From: Adiantum capillus-veneris
Taxonomy: Eukaryota; Streptophyta; Polypodiopsida; Polypodiales; Pteridaceae
DNA: 64,000 bases
Reading direction: 5' to 3'
NCBI GenBank assembly: GCA_014529385.2
Contig: CM043952.1
Location: forward strand, 152,570,057 to 152,634,056
Below the pieces are notes generated by a model, which saw only the letters and a list, made by a program, of their open reading frames with translations, did no database searches and was not told the DNA's origin. Of this stretch, positions 46,351 through 60,571 are shown piece after piece (position 1 is the first letter of the stretch; every line of letters begins with the position of its first letter). The position numbers and the translations under genes were made by a program.

Positions 46351-47600
46351 ATAGGTCGCGTTTTCCTATTTTCTCGGGAGATTTGCCTCCTCCTTAGACA
46401 TGTTTTCTTCACGAGAGATCTCCTTTCCTTTCCTCATATGTCTTGTGACACACATTTTGTTGCTTAGTAGTGCGATTTTCACATACAAAACATCTTCTAC
46501 CCCTTAAATAAATCCAACTACTATCAAGGATAATCTTTTGTTTGGTCTAATTTGACATAGTGTATCTCTCAAATGAGAAACTCCTTGCTTACCCACTCTA
46601 TTTTCTATGTAATCCATAACTCTTGACATGCCAAAGCAAAATCTTTGATAACAATCGTAAGAGAAGAAGGTGTCTCTAACTTTTCTTTGGGGATTCCAAA
46701 TAACAATACTCTTGGAACGTCACTGTTCTTCCTCCAACTCTTCCACATCTACATTCTCAACATTCTTTGTTTGGACCATAGCTTGCATGGGAGACAAATT
46801 GAGAATCACATTGCTACCACATACATTAGCTCAAGGCTTGTTTGTGCATAGATTTTTCATGTTGCATACATCACAGCTCATGATGTCAAATTTCTCCTCT
46901 TTCAATACATAGTCTTACTCCAAGTGCTTTGGTCATGTGCTCCTTCAAGGAATTCAAGTCTACAAGAGAGTGTTTACATTCTTTGACTTCCTCTTCAAGT
47001 TGCATCAAACCTCTTGTTTGCATCTCAAGTGTCCTTTTAAGATACTCATTCTAAAAAACAAGAACTCTTAGCATGCCATTCTTCTTTTCAAGTGCCACTA
47101 AGTCTTTACCTTACTTGTTTACAGTCTCTAGCAATGATACCAAGCATGCCATAATCATGCTTTTCAATGTCATTGGTAAGGTGGTTGTTTTGCTATCTCC
47201 ATACTTAGGAGATTTTGGATCATTTTACACAAGGGTTGTGGACCTTGTTCAAAAAGAAAAACCCTTGTGAGTGCCAAAAGACCTTGTATGTAGTTTATAA
47301 GAGATGAGAGTCACCTTCTTTGAACCTATTCACTTCAGACTGCAAAAAAGTCTTTCATTACTTGTTTTTTTTTTTTCACATCAATGTGTAGAGGGTATTG
47401 TGCTCTTCAATTAAGGCTATAGATCAACCAAAACAGAGTTTGGATGAAGGAGTTATGATCAAAAGAGTGAAATGTTATCTACTAAATCAAAATTGGCTAC
47501 ATTTGGGGCGGGGGGGGGGGGGAGAGAGAGAGAGAGTGGATTCAAGAGGAAGATAGGGTAGGAGGGAGAGAAAGTGGATTAGAGATCGTGAGAATGTAGG
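46351..47600 (-). other. Probable LINE 5' region, degraded
   Basis: Upstream of the endonuclease remnant on the same strand there is a basic stretch with RCFVCENRTT near 46500, weakly like an ORF1 zinc knuckle. From about 46900 to 47250 the minus strand encodes Glu/Lys/Leu-rich pieces that could be coiled coil. A poly-G/GA run is at 47505-47536. I cannot define a gene. Confidence 0.35.
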
Positions 47601-47680
47601 AATGGCATGCCCAAGCCCACTATGAGAGAGAAAGAGAGAACATAATAGATGGCAAGGATGGTAGGCTTGTTCCTACCATG

Positions 47681-47725
<45 letters not shown>

Positions 47726-48546
47726 TATGCATGCTAGCGAGGCCAATCCATACCATGTATTACATGTTAGTGAGAGAGTGGAAGGAAGGAGGGGAGAGGG
47801 AGGCTTAGTTATATCTGCCACGAACATGGGAGGGCAGGATCTACGATGGGATAAATAAGAACCGTAAATCTTAAATATAGTCATCTCAAGAAAGAGGTAA
47901 CCGTGGGTACTTGAAATTGCAATGCCCCTTGCACCTCCGGGGTACATCCTAGGTGTTGAGAGACACAAGCCCTAACCACCATGCTTGTGCGTGGTTTTAT
48001 CGTGTGAATGTGTCGTGAGGCAAAAGTAATCGAGTTCGAGATTACTTCAACTTTCTTGGCAAGATCTACGGCATTCGAATGATGGCAAGGCCCTAATTTG
48101 ATACAGACCCTTTGATCCCACCTGCTCATGCCTGTGTGAAGAATAGCAATGAAGACTTGGTAGGAAGATATTGTAGAAACTGTGTATTTACAACCAATCA
48201 TTTGGCTTATATAATTGTTGTGTGACAAGGCCACATATACAAACTCCTCCTGAGAAAAGATAAGAGGAGAATATGCGCGAGTAGTGTGGTATAAGATCCT
48301 GTCTAGTTTGCATATATGAGAGGCTATTTGTTTTGAGTGTAAGTCCACCCTATAAAGCAAGGGGTGGAGTGGAGGAGATATAATGTCCATATTGTCATTA
48401 CTAGTGAGAGGGTTAATGGATGGAAAGTAAGCTTGTTTTGAGTGGAGGATTGACGTGCTATAATAATGGGTTGTCTTCTCTTCTGAGTGGAATTTGTATT
48501 GCTTTGTGTAGATGATTAACAAGGTTGGTGTGCCGGTAGGAGTTGT
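47601..48546 (-). other. Region 3' of the transporter gene
   Basis: Holds a (CT)n tract at 47685-47722. A 213-codon open frame on the minus strand (48522-47881) begins at TTG, not ATG, and shows no motif, so it is more likely 3' UTR or chance. No clear poly(A) signal could be fixed. Confidence 0.4.
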
Positions 48547-49108
48547 TCATACGTCTGCAAATAGACGATAGGTTGTTGCTTGACTGATTATATTGCGCAT
48601 AGAGGAAATGCCACCAAGAAGCATGATAACACATGCACATGACATGATAAGGTAGTTGATCCAAAAGGTGAGTGTCTTGACACTAGGCTTGAAGATGATG
48701 TTGTAGAAGAGGATTGGGAGAAAAAGACAGATTGGCGTGAATCCGACCGCCCCCATGAATGCGCTAAACTCCACAAAGAAGGGTAGCATCGCTGCCAATA
48801 GTGTGGACATTACCACAAAGAAGGATCTTGTGAGCAATCTTGCTGTGAAGTTTCTTTTGGAGAACTTTCCTTGCTCGGCATCTACTGCTATCACTTCCAA
48901 CCTCTCAAATGTTGGATGGAGATGGAGCTGGTAAGAAAATACACAACAAGAGTCACATGCTTGGCTAGATAAAATTTTCCTCACTCCACAAAAAATAAAT
49001 TTATTGCAGATTTGAGCTTAGATGCTTAAGTTAAAGTATCTTAATGCTTCATCAAGAAAATGGACTACAGGGACCATCCATAGTCACTCACTTACCAAGA
49101 ATGCAACC

Positions 49109-49157
<49 letters not shown>

Positions 49158-51625
49158 CCAACCACAGTGTATACAACAAGTTGAACACAAGCACAAGCAT
49201 TTGCCGAGAAGTAGAGCCAGCGTGGAACCAGGCAAAATTGCTTGGGCTCAAACAAGTTGAGTAGGACTACTCCATTGGCTTTATTGCCAAAAGCCCAATA
49301 TCCAGCTACTGCCACAGGGAAGAATGTGGCTATGGCCACCCCATAGCAGACAGTGAGTCCTCTCACCATCTTTTTCCCAATGGGTTCTGCGAGTGATGCC
49401 TGCATCCACATAATTTAGCCAACTCATTAATCATTGCTTAAAATGTGCTCTTTCTTTAATTTAAAATGGATGATAAGAACTCTTTTTTATAATGATATGA
49501 GCTTGTCTTTATAGTAGGTGGTATGAGCTCTTTTTTATCCAATGAGGTGATCTACATGCATTTCGATATGGTAATATGGGAGTGAGCTTCCGCTTTAAGA
49601 AATTGTTGCACATTTGCCGCGTTTTATATAACAATATCTCCACTCACAATTGTGATTGTGGCCAAAATAAAAATTTCAAAAACAGCACATACTTGTATCT
49701 CTACCACCAAGGGGTTTGAATAGCTTGTCACCATCACACAAATTGCCGTAAAAATACCAAATGTCCTTGTCATCTCGCTGCCAAGAACCTTGTAATCTCT
49801 TGTAGCCTCAGGAGTTTTGGAGAATCCTGCTCACGAAATGAAGATTTATTAGCCCTTTGATGGAGGAATGTTGGCAGTGAAGGTAATGAATGCTTCTAGT
49901 CTAATTACTTATCCCAATTGCCAGGGCCAATATAACCAACAGATTATGAAATTGATATGTGTGCTTGTGGCCTTCATAAGGCCACTAGAATGATTCTGAA
50001 ATACTAAAAATGCACACTCACCAGCAATGAGAGATCCGATGAAGGCACATATGCTATAGCCAAAGCAGAGAAGAATCGAAACCATGTTGAAGTGCCGTAG
50101 TGAGTGCATGGATGGGATTTGAGAGAGAAGAAGCACCAATATACCAAATACAACAATGAACTCAAAAAGCTCTAGTGTTCCATTTTCATTGTAGGTGTAA
50201 AACATTTCCTGTAGTAATAAAAAATTAGATAACATCTCAATACTCTCTCTCTCTCTCTCTCGTGCGCGCACGTCGGTATGAAAAGCTCACCTTCATTGTT
50301 TGGCCACCCAACAAAGTTCCTCCTATGACTACCATGAAGCATACACTCAATTGAAGTGGAGCTACAACATAAGTCGTCCAAGAAGAACCTGCAAAAAATT
50401 AAAATAAACCCTTTTTCCTTAGTTTTGTGACCATACTTTGTTCATTGAATTGCCTAAAGAAAGCCTACTAATTAGATAACAAATCTTTGCCTTAATGTAG
50501 CAAGCTATTAATTTGTCATTTTTATTTTTGCACTCTACATCTGGTAATTAATAAGCATCTTTATTATAAAATTCATACATTTTTTTAATTGCTTAACGAT
50601 TAAACATTTTTTGATTATTTTTTTTGGCCATGGTTAAACATGCCATATGGGAGAAATTAGAGTAAGGCCTACAAATTGAGGTGGCCGCCCCGATGTTTTT
50701 GAGGCATATGGAGACGCCATTTCTAGATACGAGCATGGCTTGAATTTGTAATGTTTTTGGTTATGCTAATATACTATACTCGAGTTCTTATTATTATTAA
50801 AAAAAAAGAAAAACCTAAGTGAGCCTTTAGTGTCCTTCACCTTCTTTCTACTGAGAATAAACTGTCTTTGTTGATTGTTAATGGGGTTAACTACTATATC
50901 TACTATATCTAGACGTTAGAAATAATTTCTAGGCTAGTAAGAGATTTGAGAGTTTAAGTAGCTCTTCGAAAGCTAAGGTTGCTCAAAATAAGAAAGATCC
51001 CTTCTTTTTCTTCTTTTTTTTTTTAGTTGTTTTGTTTTGTTTTTTTTGGGTGAGAGAGAGAGAGAGAGAGAGACTTTTCTTAAAAGAGCACCTTGTCTTG
51101 CATCCATTTTCTTCAATGATGTTAGATTAGCCTCACTTTTCCTAAAAAGGGTTCTTCAGTGATGTTGGATTAGACTCACTTTTCCTAAATGGGCACCTTG
51201 TCTTGCCTCTATTTTCTTTTTTGGCGTTAGATTAGCATAAAATGTGGGAACACAATTACTTTTTGTTGGCCATAATTTAACAAGCACATATACAGTTATG
51301 ATTAACACTTTAGCACTCTCAAATTTAGAAAGCCTAAACTATCAAGAGTGGACAGTGGGGACATCATTTGCATGTCACTTTGGAGAAAAAGTTTAGCTTT
51401 AGCAGCTATTTAACAAAGGCATGGATTAGTGGATAAGGTAAGAAATGCAAGACTCTTTTTTCACAAAGGTGTCAATAGAAGAGCGAATGCCGGCCACATG
51501 AGCAAGCAAGACGTGATGTAGCGCTGAAATATACTAGGTGACTTTTGACTCCGTCTTTGCTTTTCTAAACATGTAGGGTCTGTGGGCACCATGATGCTAC
51601 AATTAGTGATGTGACTAGCACATGC

Positions 51626-51679
<54 letters not shown>

Positions 51680-51757
51680 AATTAGCATTGTTTGCATGGG
51701 TGATTCCACACATGTGTGTGTGTGTGTGTGTGTGCGCATGCATGCATGTGTGCAGCC

Positions 51758-51802
<45 letters not shown>

Positions 51803-54800
51803 ATTGATATGTATTACCGAGGATGTGTTGACTGAGGTCGCAAAAGCGAAAGGAGCGCTTTCCTTGTAGCTCCATGTGTTGCATGGCTTGTGAGAGGGAG
51901 TAACAAGCATAGTACGAGACAATCGCGCCCATAAAGAGTGCCACTATGCCGGGCCCCCACCCCAATGCCGCCATGGCAAAGGGCAGGCTCAGCAGCGGCG
52001 GTCCTGCTGTCGCTGAGGTCAAGTGATATGCTGCATGTGTCCATGTTCCTGCCCACATACATCACCCTCATTTTAAATTGCAAACACATACCAAATGACT
52101 ACAAGAAAAAGATGGTAGAAAGGTTTCGTAGGTACATCCATCAAAATTGGTGATAAATTTTTCAAATCTTTTCTGTTGTCCTTTCAAAGCAACCAATCAT
52201 TATCTAATTCTTGTTCAATTGCATGTGTTGCCTTTGTGAGTGATGTAATGTGTTTTCTTTGACGTGCAATGTTTTTGCTTTAGAAATGCAAGGATGGGAG
52301 TGATCTCAACCATTGAAAGAGAGTGATGGCCCTGACTCCTGGTCCGATTCCTTGATAGAACGTTCACCCATCATGGGTAACACTTGTTCTTTTTCAATCC
52401 TCGGATTAGAGACTATGTGACGGATCTTACACCTTACTTTTAATCTAACAAAACATTTGTTTATGCTAGAGTTTCAATTGGAGTTTTTTTAAAGCTATAC
52501 TCTAATTCGTTAGCTACCTAGTTGCTCTCATAGAGATTTAATTTAATTTGGAGTCCAATTAACAGTGGATGTGTGCTTTAAACATGTAAAAAATGATCAA
52601 CTTTGTTGATGTTGATTTGATTATCTTTTAACAATTTCACCCGACTAGTTTTGTTGGATGTACAATTGGATTAATTAGAATGGGATAGCTCAACATACAA
52701 AGTGCGTTTGCTTGTCTTCTTAAAAGCAAGACCTCGTTGATCAAGATGTGCTAATGTCTAGATCTCAACTCTTAATTGAAAAGACATTATATTCAATAAT
52801 CTCATACAAGGAAATCTAATATACTAGCCAGTGCCTCATGATTTCTAGGAAGGATTAATGGGTTAAATTTAGCCAATATTTACTTATCTCTAATTTAAGC
52901 GGAAAAGGATAAGCCTTATTGCCTAATTGTGTTCCAAATTCAAAATCTAAGTAAGTTTCTGAGAGGGACCTTTCCTTCTTCGAAAAATACAAGCTAAATA
53001 TTTGCATAATAAGTATTTAGCATAATAAGGCATCTTTTCATTTGAAAAGCTACATCATAACAAACCCGCACGTGATTAATATATGCTATTAAAGGTTTTT
53101 TCACAAGGGTGGACCCCATATTTTTCAAAAGCAAAAAGTAATATTTGTAGTTTAAAATTGCGATTAATCAAACCCACATGTACAATGTGTTTACATGCTA
53201 GGCCTTTAAAAACTATTTCATATGACGTTCATTCAAAGGGGTCCCTTTTTTCCTTAACAAATTTATGTTTTTTTTTTTTTTGGGCTCTCTTAAACAAGCT
53301 CCAACGAAGAAAGAAGTTACGCATACACTTGATGTGAAGTATGATACATACATATATACAATTTTTAAATATTTTAGTTTGTAAAAGATTCCTTCCATTT
53401 AATAGCCTCGTGCTGGTCCAATTTATTAAAGTTGTTTTATTATTTTCTATACTTATATTAGAACCTTTTCATACATAAATCTTTAAATCTTCTTTTGTTT
53501 TACTTTGTCTATGGTCCCTTCATTTTATTGTTTTAGAATGCCAATGTGAGCCTTTCACCTTGTTTTTCAAAGTGGCTCGATAAAATTGCCAATTGCATTT
53601 AATCGCGCATTATATGTTGTATAGATTAATAAACATTTTGCTAGTACACTAAATTTTCTTTAGAAGTGTCGCATACTAAAAGATAAAGAATTTGATGGAG
53701 TTCACTGAATGGTGATGGAGTTCATAGCCCCCCCCCCCCACCCCCACAAAATAGCGATGCTATGTCTATGTTGTATTGGTGGAGTAGTTTCATTTTGGGT
53801 TTTGATGGGGTGGCTCCCTTGTTAGGGAATGGAATTGCTTGTAATTTCTTTTGGCCTGCATGGCTCATATTGGGCATGGAGCTTCTATACATATATAATG
53901 GGAGAGAGGGATTCCGCCCCCCCCCCCTCCCCCCCTCTCCCTGCCACGCCTCAGCACCTCCTCTATCCAATAGCTCCCAATGGTGTGCCTTGCAACCTTG
54001 CGCACTCAGCGACACCGCACGTAGAAAGGGGGAGAGGCGGCCGGCCACACTAGTTTGTATAATAGGTTGTTGTTAATACAACTTTTAACTCTCTAATTTT
54101 GGAGAGAGTGCTAAATTTTTTTAAAAATTTTAAAAATTTGAAGGAAAGGGATCATGTAGTCCTTTTTTTTTTCCTTTGCTTGCACAAGATGGATTGCAAG
54201 GTTCACTTAAGTGTGCGTCACATCCTATGCAATTAGCAAAGATGGCATCAACTAGTCAAATGGGTAAGTAGGAATGGTTTTTAAAATTTCATTGAACACC
54301 AGTAATACACCCAATGTCGTAATAGTTAATCCTCTGAGGTTGTGTCTATGCTGTTTAGAAAATATCATATAATTGCAACTATTTTAGTATAAAGGCTGTA
54401 ATATATATGCAAGGTCCATCATTAATGAGTGGAATTAACCATTTTTTCTCACGGTTTTTCGAGATGCGAATAGAAATTTCTTGGCCAGCCAATCATATTT
54501 TTCCATTTTCATATCTATCATATAGCTTTCTAAGCCTTGTTTTTAATGTGCTTTGTATTACTCAACTCTATATCTAAGCTCCGATGTCTTGGAAGAATAC
54601 TTCAGGCTTCTAAAATAGCATGTATAAACTTGTGTCATTTGGTTTTTTTTGGGTATCATAGGTGGAACAATCACTATAGGCCTTGAGTTCAAGACTCGTC
54701 ATATAGATCTATGAGGTCTCTTGGGATTGTTCCTACGATTTTATAATTTCTCTTATATATCTTCTCTTCTTCTTCTTCTTTTTGGCTCTTTGCTTATTCC

Positions 54801-55579
54801 TTTCATCTAGGATATCACCCTGTGGTAACTTGTGGTGATATATGTATATGCAAATCATTCTAGTCAAGCTAGTTCAATAGGTGCTTGCTATGAATACTTG
54901 AGAAAAATGAGAGCTACACATTGATAGGGATGAACAATTAGTCCAATTGTGTTTGCAGTCTTGTCCTTGTTTAGAAAGGACGACATTATAAGCAGAGAAG
55001 GCAAGACATTGAAGCACAAAATATCATCATGTATTGGTTATCTGTGAGTATGCATGGTATCATGATTGGGGTCCGGGGATATACACGATTCATCTATGCC
55101 ATTGTTCGGTAATTTAATGAAATATCTATGTGTTTATGTTTACTATCTATCCATCTATCTATAGATATATAGCATTTAGCTATGTATCCATAGAGCCATG
55201 CATTGATATAGAGCGTCATTTAACAGCACACGTGCCTAGCAGTCCGTGACCAGTAGAGGAGCTCAACATAACAAGACTCCACTTTATCGAGTTAAAAAAT
55301 ACGAGGCACATCTCGGTCATCTTAAAAGAGTCGAGTGTGATATGTCGGATGCGCCCTGAGGAGGGGAGATAGAAATGCACCTTTGCAGACGAGGTGTGCA
55401 TGCTTCAAGGCGCTGGGGTCGTTGATCTTGCCAGCTTGATCGACGGCGGAGGCGGCCTTGAAGGAGACGCCCATCTCAAGGTAGTTGGCGTCGTAAACAA
55501 GGCTTTGCTTGGAGGCGCTCTGCAGAAGCTCCTCCTTGCTCACGCCGCCCTCGACCGCGATGACTTGCTGCTGAACCAT
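48547..55579 (-). CDS. Amino-acid/auxin permease (AAAP) family transporter, GABA-transporter-like, 487 aa
   Basis: Seven exons joined by hand with consistent phases: 55579-55381, 52048-51818, 50388-50291, 50208-50022, 49826-49693, 49399-49166 and 48927-48547 (1464 nt including the stop). It starts MVQQQVIAVEGG and ends TYRLFADV. Family signatures are GTWTHAAYHL, GPPLLSLPFAMAALGWGPGI, SSWTTYVVAPLQLSVCFM, GGTLLGGQTMK, QIPSMHSLRHFNMVS, VAGYWAFGNKANG, and a hydrophobic C-terminal third. AAAP carriers are about 450-500 aa with 10-11 membrane spans and move amino acids or GABA with protons. The pattern is closest in memory to plant GAT1-type proteins; the substrate is inferred. All introns use GT..AG. 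Intron 1 is 3.3 kb. It looks intact and is the best host gene here. Confidence 0.9.
52049..55380 (-). other. Intron 1 of the transporter gene
   Basis: 3332 bp, donor AAAG/GTGCAT at 55380 and acceptor GGGCAG at 52049. It holds two C-rich runs (about 53728-53746 and 53917-53936) and AT-rich sequence, with no supported gene. Near 54680 there is a B-box-like TTGAGTTCAAGACTCG phrase, similar to one in CACTA-1. Confidence 0.8.
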
Positions 55580-55800
55580 AGTGACGCGCCTTAATTAAAA
55601 TAAAGGATAGGATCAGAATGAGTGAGCCTGTGCCCTTCACGCAGCTTCTTGCGAGCTAGCTACTTAACGCATGCACACAGACTCTCTCTCACACTCTGCT
55701 CAGGAGTACAAGTTCTCGGAAGCTGCGTGACTGCACGCGTGAAGGAAGTAAATATTGGATTATAGACTATAGTTGGAACAGGTGTTGTGGCGAGGGCCCC

Positions 55801-55808
55801 TTTTTATA
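55801..55808 (-). promoter_or_regulatory. TATA box of the transporter gene
   Basis: TATAAAAA on the minus strand, in a GC-rich setting (GGGGGCTTATAAAAAGGGG). It lies about 220 bp upstream of the ATG, which implies a 5' UTR of roughly 190 bp if transcription starts some 30 bp downstream. Confidence 0.6.
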
Positions 55809-55829
55809 AGCCCCCAGGGCCTCCCAGCC

Positions 55830-58410
55830 CCCCCTCCTTTTTAGTTCCTCAATTCTTTTAAAACTTAAAATGCTAAAGCATGTTGAACTTACTTTTCGCC
55901 CATTAAAATAGACTAGTGTCCCCCTACCCCCCCCTCCTTTAGAAGACTTCCACTATTATAATATGGACCACTCTACCCCTTGCCAAAATGGTAATCTAGA
56001 TGCCCCCAATTTCTCAATTATTATTATTCACATTCACCCACTAATTTTTTTTGATCTTGGTGGCTTAAGCACTTGTTAGAAAGCGGACCCACATGTCAAT
56101 CTAGCCCTACTATTCCACCCCATAAAGCAAAGCGAGAGACTCCCCCTTGTGTCTTTCAACTGTGCCTTTGATGCACCCTTCCCCCTTCTTAGGTGTACAT
56201 GGTGGAATCAAACCTTAGCATCTTTTCTAAATAATGTTGGTTGACAAGGGCAAAGCTTGTTTTCCCCTTGTCTAATTAAGGGTCCCCCTAAAGTAATCCT
56301 CACGAAAACACATAAACCTCTTGCATATTCCTCCCCTAAAGCCTTTCCCCTCTTAATTATGCATCCCACCAATTTCTCTCGGCATGTGGGATGTATCTAA
56401 TTATAGTCGATTCACTCGCACGCCAGGGTGCAAAATTGCATTATAGCTTATATTGCTCATTATGCCCGATGCCCTTATAATTCTACTGACCTTTCATATA
56501 TGAGATGATTTGTTGAAAGCTCGGGCTTTTTTTGCCAATAATTACAAGTATATTAGCATCCTCGATTATGTGAAAGAGCATAGGAACAATTGGTGTTGCG
56601 AGAATGCTCACTATAGAACTTATTCTTTACAGTGCATGAAATCCACTCTTTCACTCGTTTGTTTCTTATCACTTGGAGCAAGTCTTCATGCAGACGTTAA
56701 AAAAAAAGCTCTCTCAATTTGGATAATTCCATGGGCCAAAGAAAAAGAAATGTTCCAAACATGATGAAATTGAGATTGACAAAATTATCTCTTTCTTTGA
56801 GAGGTCCATTGCTTTTTCCTTCAATAAATTGTTTTGAGATGAAAGGGCGAATGGGCCTAGGGCGTGATGGATAGAATGCTCCTTGTGTACGAGAAAAGGA
56901 AGGCCTAAATTAAATAAAGGTAAATTTTCTTGCTTTTTTTTGTTAAAGGCGTGCGTGGCCAACTTCTCTCTTTGGAAAGAAAAAAGTAGACTCCAAATTG
57001 AAGCATGCAAAATAAAGAAAAAAAATATTCCAAAGTTTTAAAGGTCCACGTAATCGAGCTAAATAGTAGAATGGTCAATTTCAATGAGAAAAGTGACATT
57101 ATCTTTTCATTTGTCAATTCAATATTTTCCCAAAAAGCATCACTTTTTAGGTTGTTTCACTTAGTGAAGTGAATTCCATCTCCAACTCAAAGATTCGCAT
57201 CTACTCCTCCACGAGACCTTCCAATGGTGACATCTGGGCTTTGCACCCTTCGCTCATTTTACCACCACAACTAGCCTACCTAGCCATTGGACATAAAGGC
57301 TTGGCACCCAAGGCCCCTCCTCCTTGCTTAGCTACCCCCTCCCCTGTAAGCCCACCCCCACCTTTAATCCTCACCACATATTTGATTAATCCTTCACCAA
57401 GGGAAGGTACACACACCGTGCTTTTATCATCCCCCAAAATGTCCTATGCCCCCCACGCGACAAATCGAAGTGTACTTTATTGCAAAAGGGAGAGCGATTG
57501 ACTTTACGTGCATCATTCTAGCAAATTCCATACTACTTAACAAAGTGGCTTCTAGCTTGGAGCCGATATCTCCTCCATGATCTTCCAATCTGTAGGCTTT
57601 TTTAGCATTTGGTCTTTGCCATTGAAGATTGGCTAGTTCTTAAGTGCCTTGTTAATACGACCCCACTAGGATAAAGAGTTTTCATGAGCGTAATAAATTG
57701 TACGTGAGAGGTATATAGGCTCACAAAAGGACCTTTGTGGCGGGTGCTTGCAAGTTGGCAGAGGCTAAGATGGACTCCAGCTAAATGCATGCATGCTAAG
57801 ATGGACTCCAACTAGTTGGGCGCCAGGTCATTTAAAAATTGGAACTCCAGAAATTTTTTTAATAAAAATAATGTCAACTTTTTAGATTCTACTCCTGAGG
57901 ATCCTTCCAATGGTGAAGGGGCGTGCCATCTTATCCACACAAAAGGAGAAGGACAAGGACAAGGACTGAAGGAGAAGGTAGCTAGTAGCTATGCCAGCTT
58001 GTCTAGATGGTGTCTCGCAATTAGTAGCAGCTGAGCAAATGTGTATTTCTACACGTGCTCTACCTAGCTCTTCGCAATTCATCCTACTTTTGTTCAAGCG
58101 TATGATGTTTGCCTAGCTGCAAGCTGCACAAAAGCGAAAGTAACGTGTATGGATAAGACTCACCAAGTTTTTAAACCCTGATTTCTTTTCTAGAGTTTTT
58201 CAATAGACTTCCGAAATACTGACCATCAATCTTCGCACTTAAACAAACCTTATTACCAAATATGCAAATTTCGGCATCATTGATCACATTTGGATTACCA
58301 TGTTGCCTAAAGGCAGGCCGCAGGGCAGAGAGAGATGGTTGCAAGCAAGGTAGCTATTGAGGTGTTTTTCACAACTTAGCTAGATGCTATAGCCTTGTAA
58401 GGGGATCTTA
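55830..58410. other. Intergenic stretch without a supported gene
   Basis: AT-rich DNA with C-rich islands (for example 55920-55950 and 57330-57365). Open frames here are short and without recognisable motifs. It includes the upstream region of the transporter. Confidence 0.6.
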
Positions 58411-59026
58411 CACTACAAGAGGTTATGTGCACTTGTGACGTTTTTAACGTTTTTAACGACAGAACACATTGGGTTTTTATACTCCCCGAATGTCGCTAAC
58501 AGCGTCGCACTATAAGCGTCGTTATATAGCTACGATTACAGTCCTTCTTAGCGACGTAGCAGAACCTTATATAGAGATGTTTATAGCGACGCTCGAGAGT
58601 AGAAAAATTTGGGTGGCAGGGCACACCCATCAACCATATTGAATGTTTCCAAAATAGAGTAAACCTAAATGAATCCAAGATAAGCCCAGATTCGCCTTTG
58701 AAAAAAAGTACAAGGTATAGACCCAAAGTAGTCACCCACAAGACAATATAACCATTAACTCCATCATGCATAGTATTGTTTGTAGAATAAAGATACATAA
58801 CTGACAAAAGTAATTCGACGAAAGTAAATCAATGACAATTATACATACCATAGGCAAAATCACTTGATTGTTAAGCTTTGCAAATGTAATAGTTACAACA
58901 TAATTATCATTATTAAGAAAATACATGGTTTTCCAATAGTTACAAAAAGTCGTATACACGTCATCTCATTATACATGCTATGACAAAAGGAAACTAGAGC
59001 TATCTGGCTACGGCTAACTGACGTGT

Positions 59027-60348
59027 AATCAGACATCTCATCGCGTCCAAGCAGCATATATGTCGGATTCTGCAGAAAAAAGCAATAAGACGTACTTTCT
59101 GTAAGTATAAATATATAGTTACAAAACAATTTATTTTCTGAGGTTATCATTAAAATACAACAAATGTGAAAAAGTAAAGTGAAATACTAACCATGCCGCC
59201 ATGAGAACTCAGAATGTCCATCAGGGCATTTAAGCCCTTTCTGCCTGCGTACTCGCGCTCGTACGGTGTGGGGTCACGTCCTGTCTCATCGACCACTGTT
59301 CAAAACATACAAAGAATCCATTATGTAAAAGTATAAATAGACGTAACTACCAAACCTAAAGAGCAATGCAAACACTTACAAAATCGGCCTCAAATGATGT
59401 CTACCCACCGCTCCCCAAGTGGTGCGAGCTCCCTGGCCTCTACTCGCGCTTTGGCTGCCTCCTTTTGTTGCTTCCACTTGTAAGGATTCTCGCGCACTGC
59501 TCACTTGGCATTCTTCCAATTTTCTTTGGCCAGTTAATCTGGTCAGTTCCATCCATGCTTTATTGCTTTTTGTACTTCAGAACACTTGTGCTTGCAGTAT
59601 TCATGCATTCAAACCTTCATCAGGTCTTCATTGAAGCGCTCATCCCGACTTGACACGGGAAACTCATCATGCAGCATGCTAATGACTCTATCTTTTAATT
59701 CATTTGGCACTTCAATGTAGGTGTTTAGTATGTAGTGTCTAAACACTCTGAGAGCAAAGACCGCGCATACGCGAGATCACCTTCTTGCCTTCGTCATCCA
59801 TGATGTGCCGCCGCTGATGTCAACCAAGTACGGCAAGCCCTCTCGCCTCTGACGCGTGAACTTGGTTGTCTTGGCACGGTTTCTAGCGGCGTCTCGATGG
59901 GGGTATGGACGTCAGGTGTCTTCACTGGAGTCTGGGTCACAAAGCGAGGAGTGTCAACTGGGGTGACTCCCAGAGGAGTAGCTAGTGGTGTGTAGCTAGG
60001 AACGATCGATAGCCGCGCAAAACTTGGCGTAGATTGCGATGTCGTGGCTAGTGTGGGGACGGGCAATGAAGGGGAAGGTAAGGAGTCTCGTTGAACACGA
60101 GGCGGTGTCGAGGCATCAGCGACGGCATCTCCACAGCAACCATCGCCGCCACCACTAGAGCGTCGGTGCATAGACGAGTGTGAAGATCGTCTCGTCGACA
60201 CCGAAGCTTCAGAGCGCGTTGAATGCTCCGAAAGAGAGGGAGACGCTGAAGGAGTGGAACGACGTGATGGTGCTCCAGAGTGATGACGCTCCTCGTACCA
60301 CCTCCTCTGCTGGGGTGACAAAGAAGAAAGAAACTCATCATCATCCAT
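59027..60348 (-). pseudogene. Degenerate tnpA of CACTA-2
   Basis: The ATG at 60348 gives MDDDEFLSSLSPQQRRWYEE, and the Ser/Arg and Thr-Pro regions match CACTA-1 tnpA. The frame is lost after TPIETPLET (near 59870), with recognisable DNA homology continuing through the globular region. The equivalents of exon 2 (about 59192-59299) and exon 3 (about 59027-59075) are present. The stop codon position of copy 1 reads TAC here. Confidence 0.8.
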
Positions 60349-60437
60349 ACCTGCATTAAACATAGGAACATTTAATCTTAATACTGAATGGAGAAGAAAA
60401 CATGGACAAGTTAAAATCTATAGTATAGATAATACGT

Positions 60438-60479
<42 letters not shown>

Positions 60480-60571
60480 GACTCATAAAGGGGGAGGGAT
60501 TCGTGTGTAGAGAGATTCCTGTAAAGTTCTTGTGAATTTGTCTCCCATGTGCATTCTACGTATCTTGTAAA

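Noticed and set aside
47881-48522. 213-codon frame downstream of the transporter
   Set aside because: It begins at TTG, shows no recognisable motif and overlaps the likely 3' UTR of the transporter.
53722-54076. Overlapping frames of about 105 codons on both strands
   Set aside because: They lie in intron 1 over C-rich runs; Gly- and Pro-rich products come from low-complexity DNA.
57169-57501. 110-codon Pro-rich frame
   Set aside because: No motif, C-rich composition, and no supporting gene structure around it.
59366-59653. 95-codon plus-strand frame in CACTA-2
   Set aside because: It is the antisense of the degenerate tnpA region, as shown by alignment with 25341-25619 of CACTA-1.
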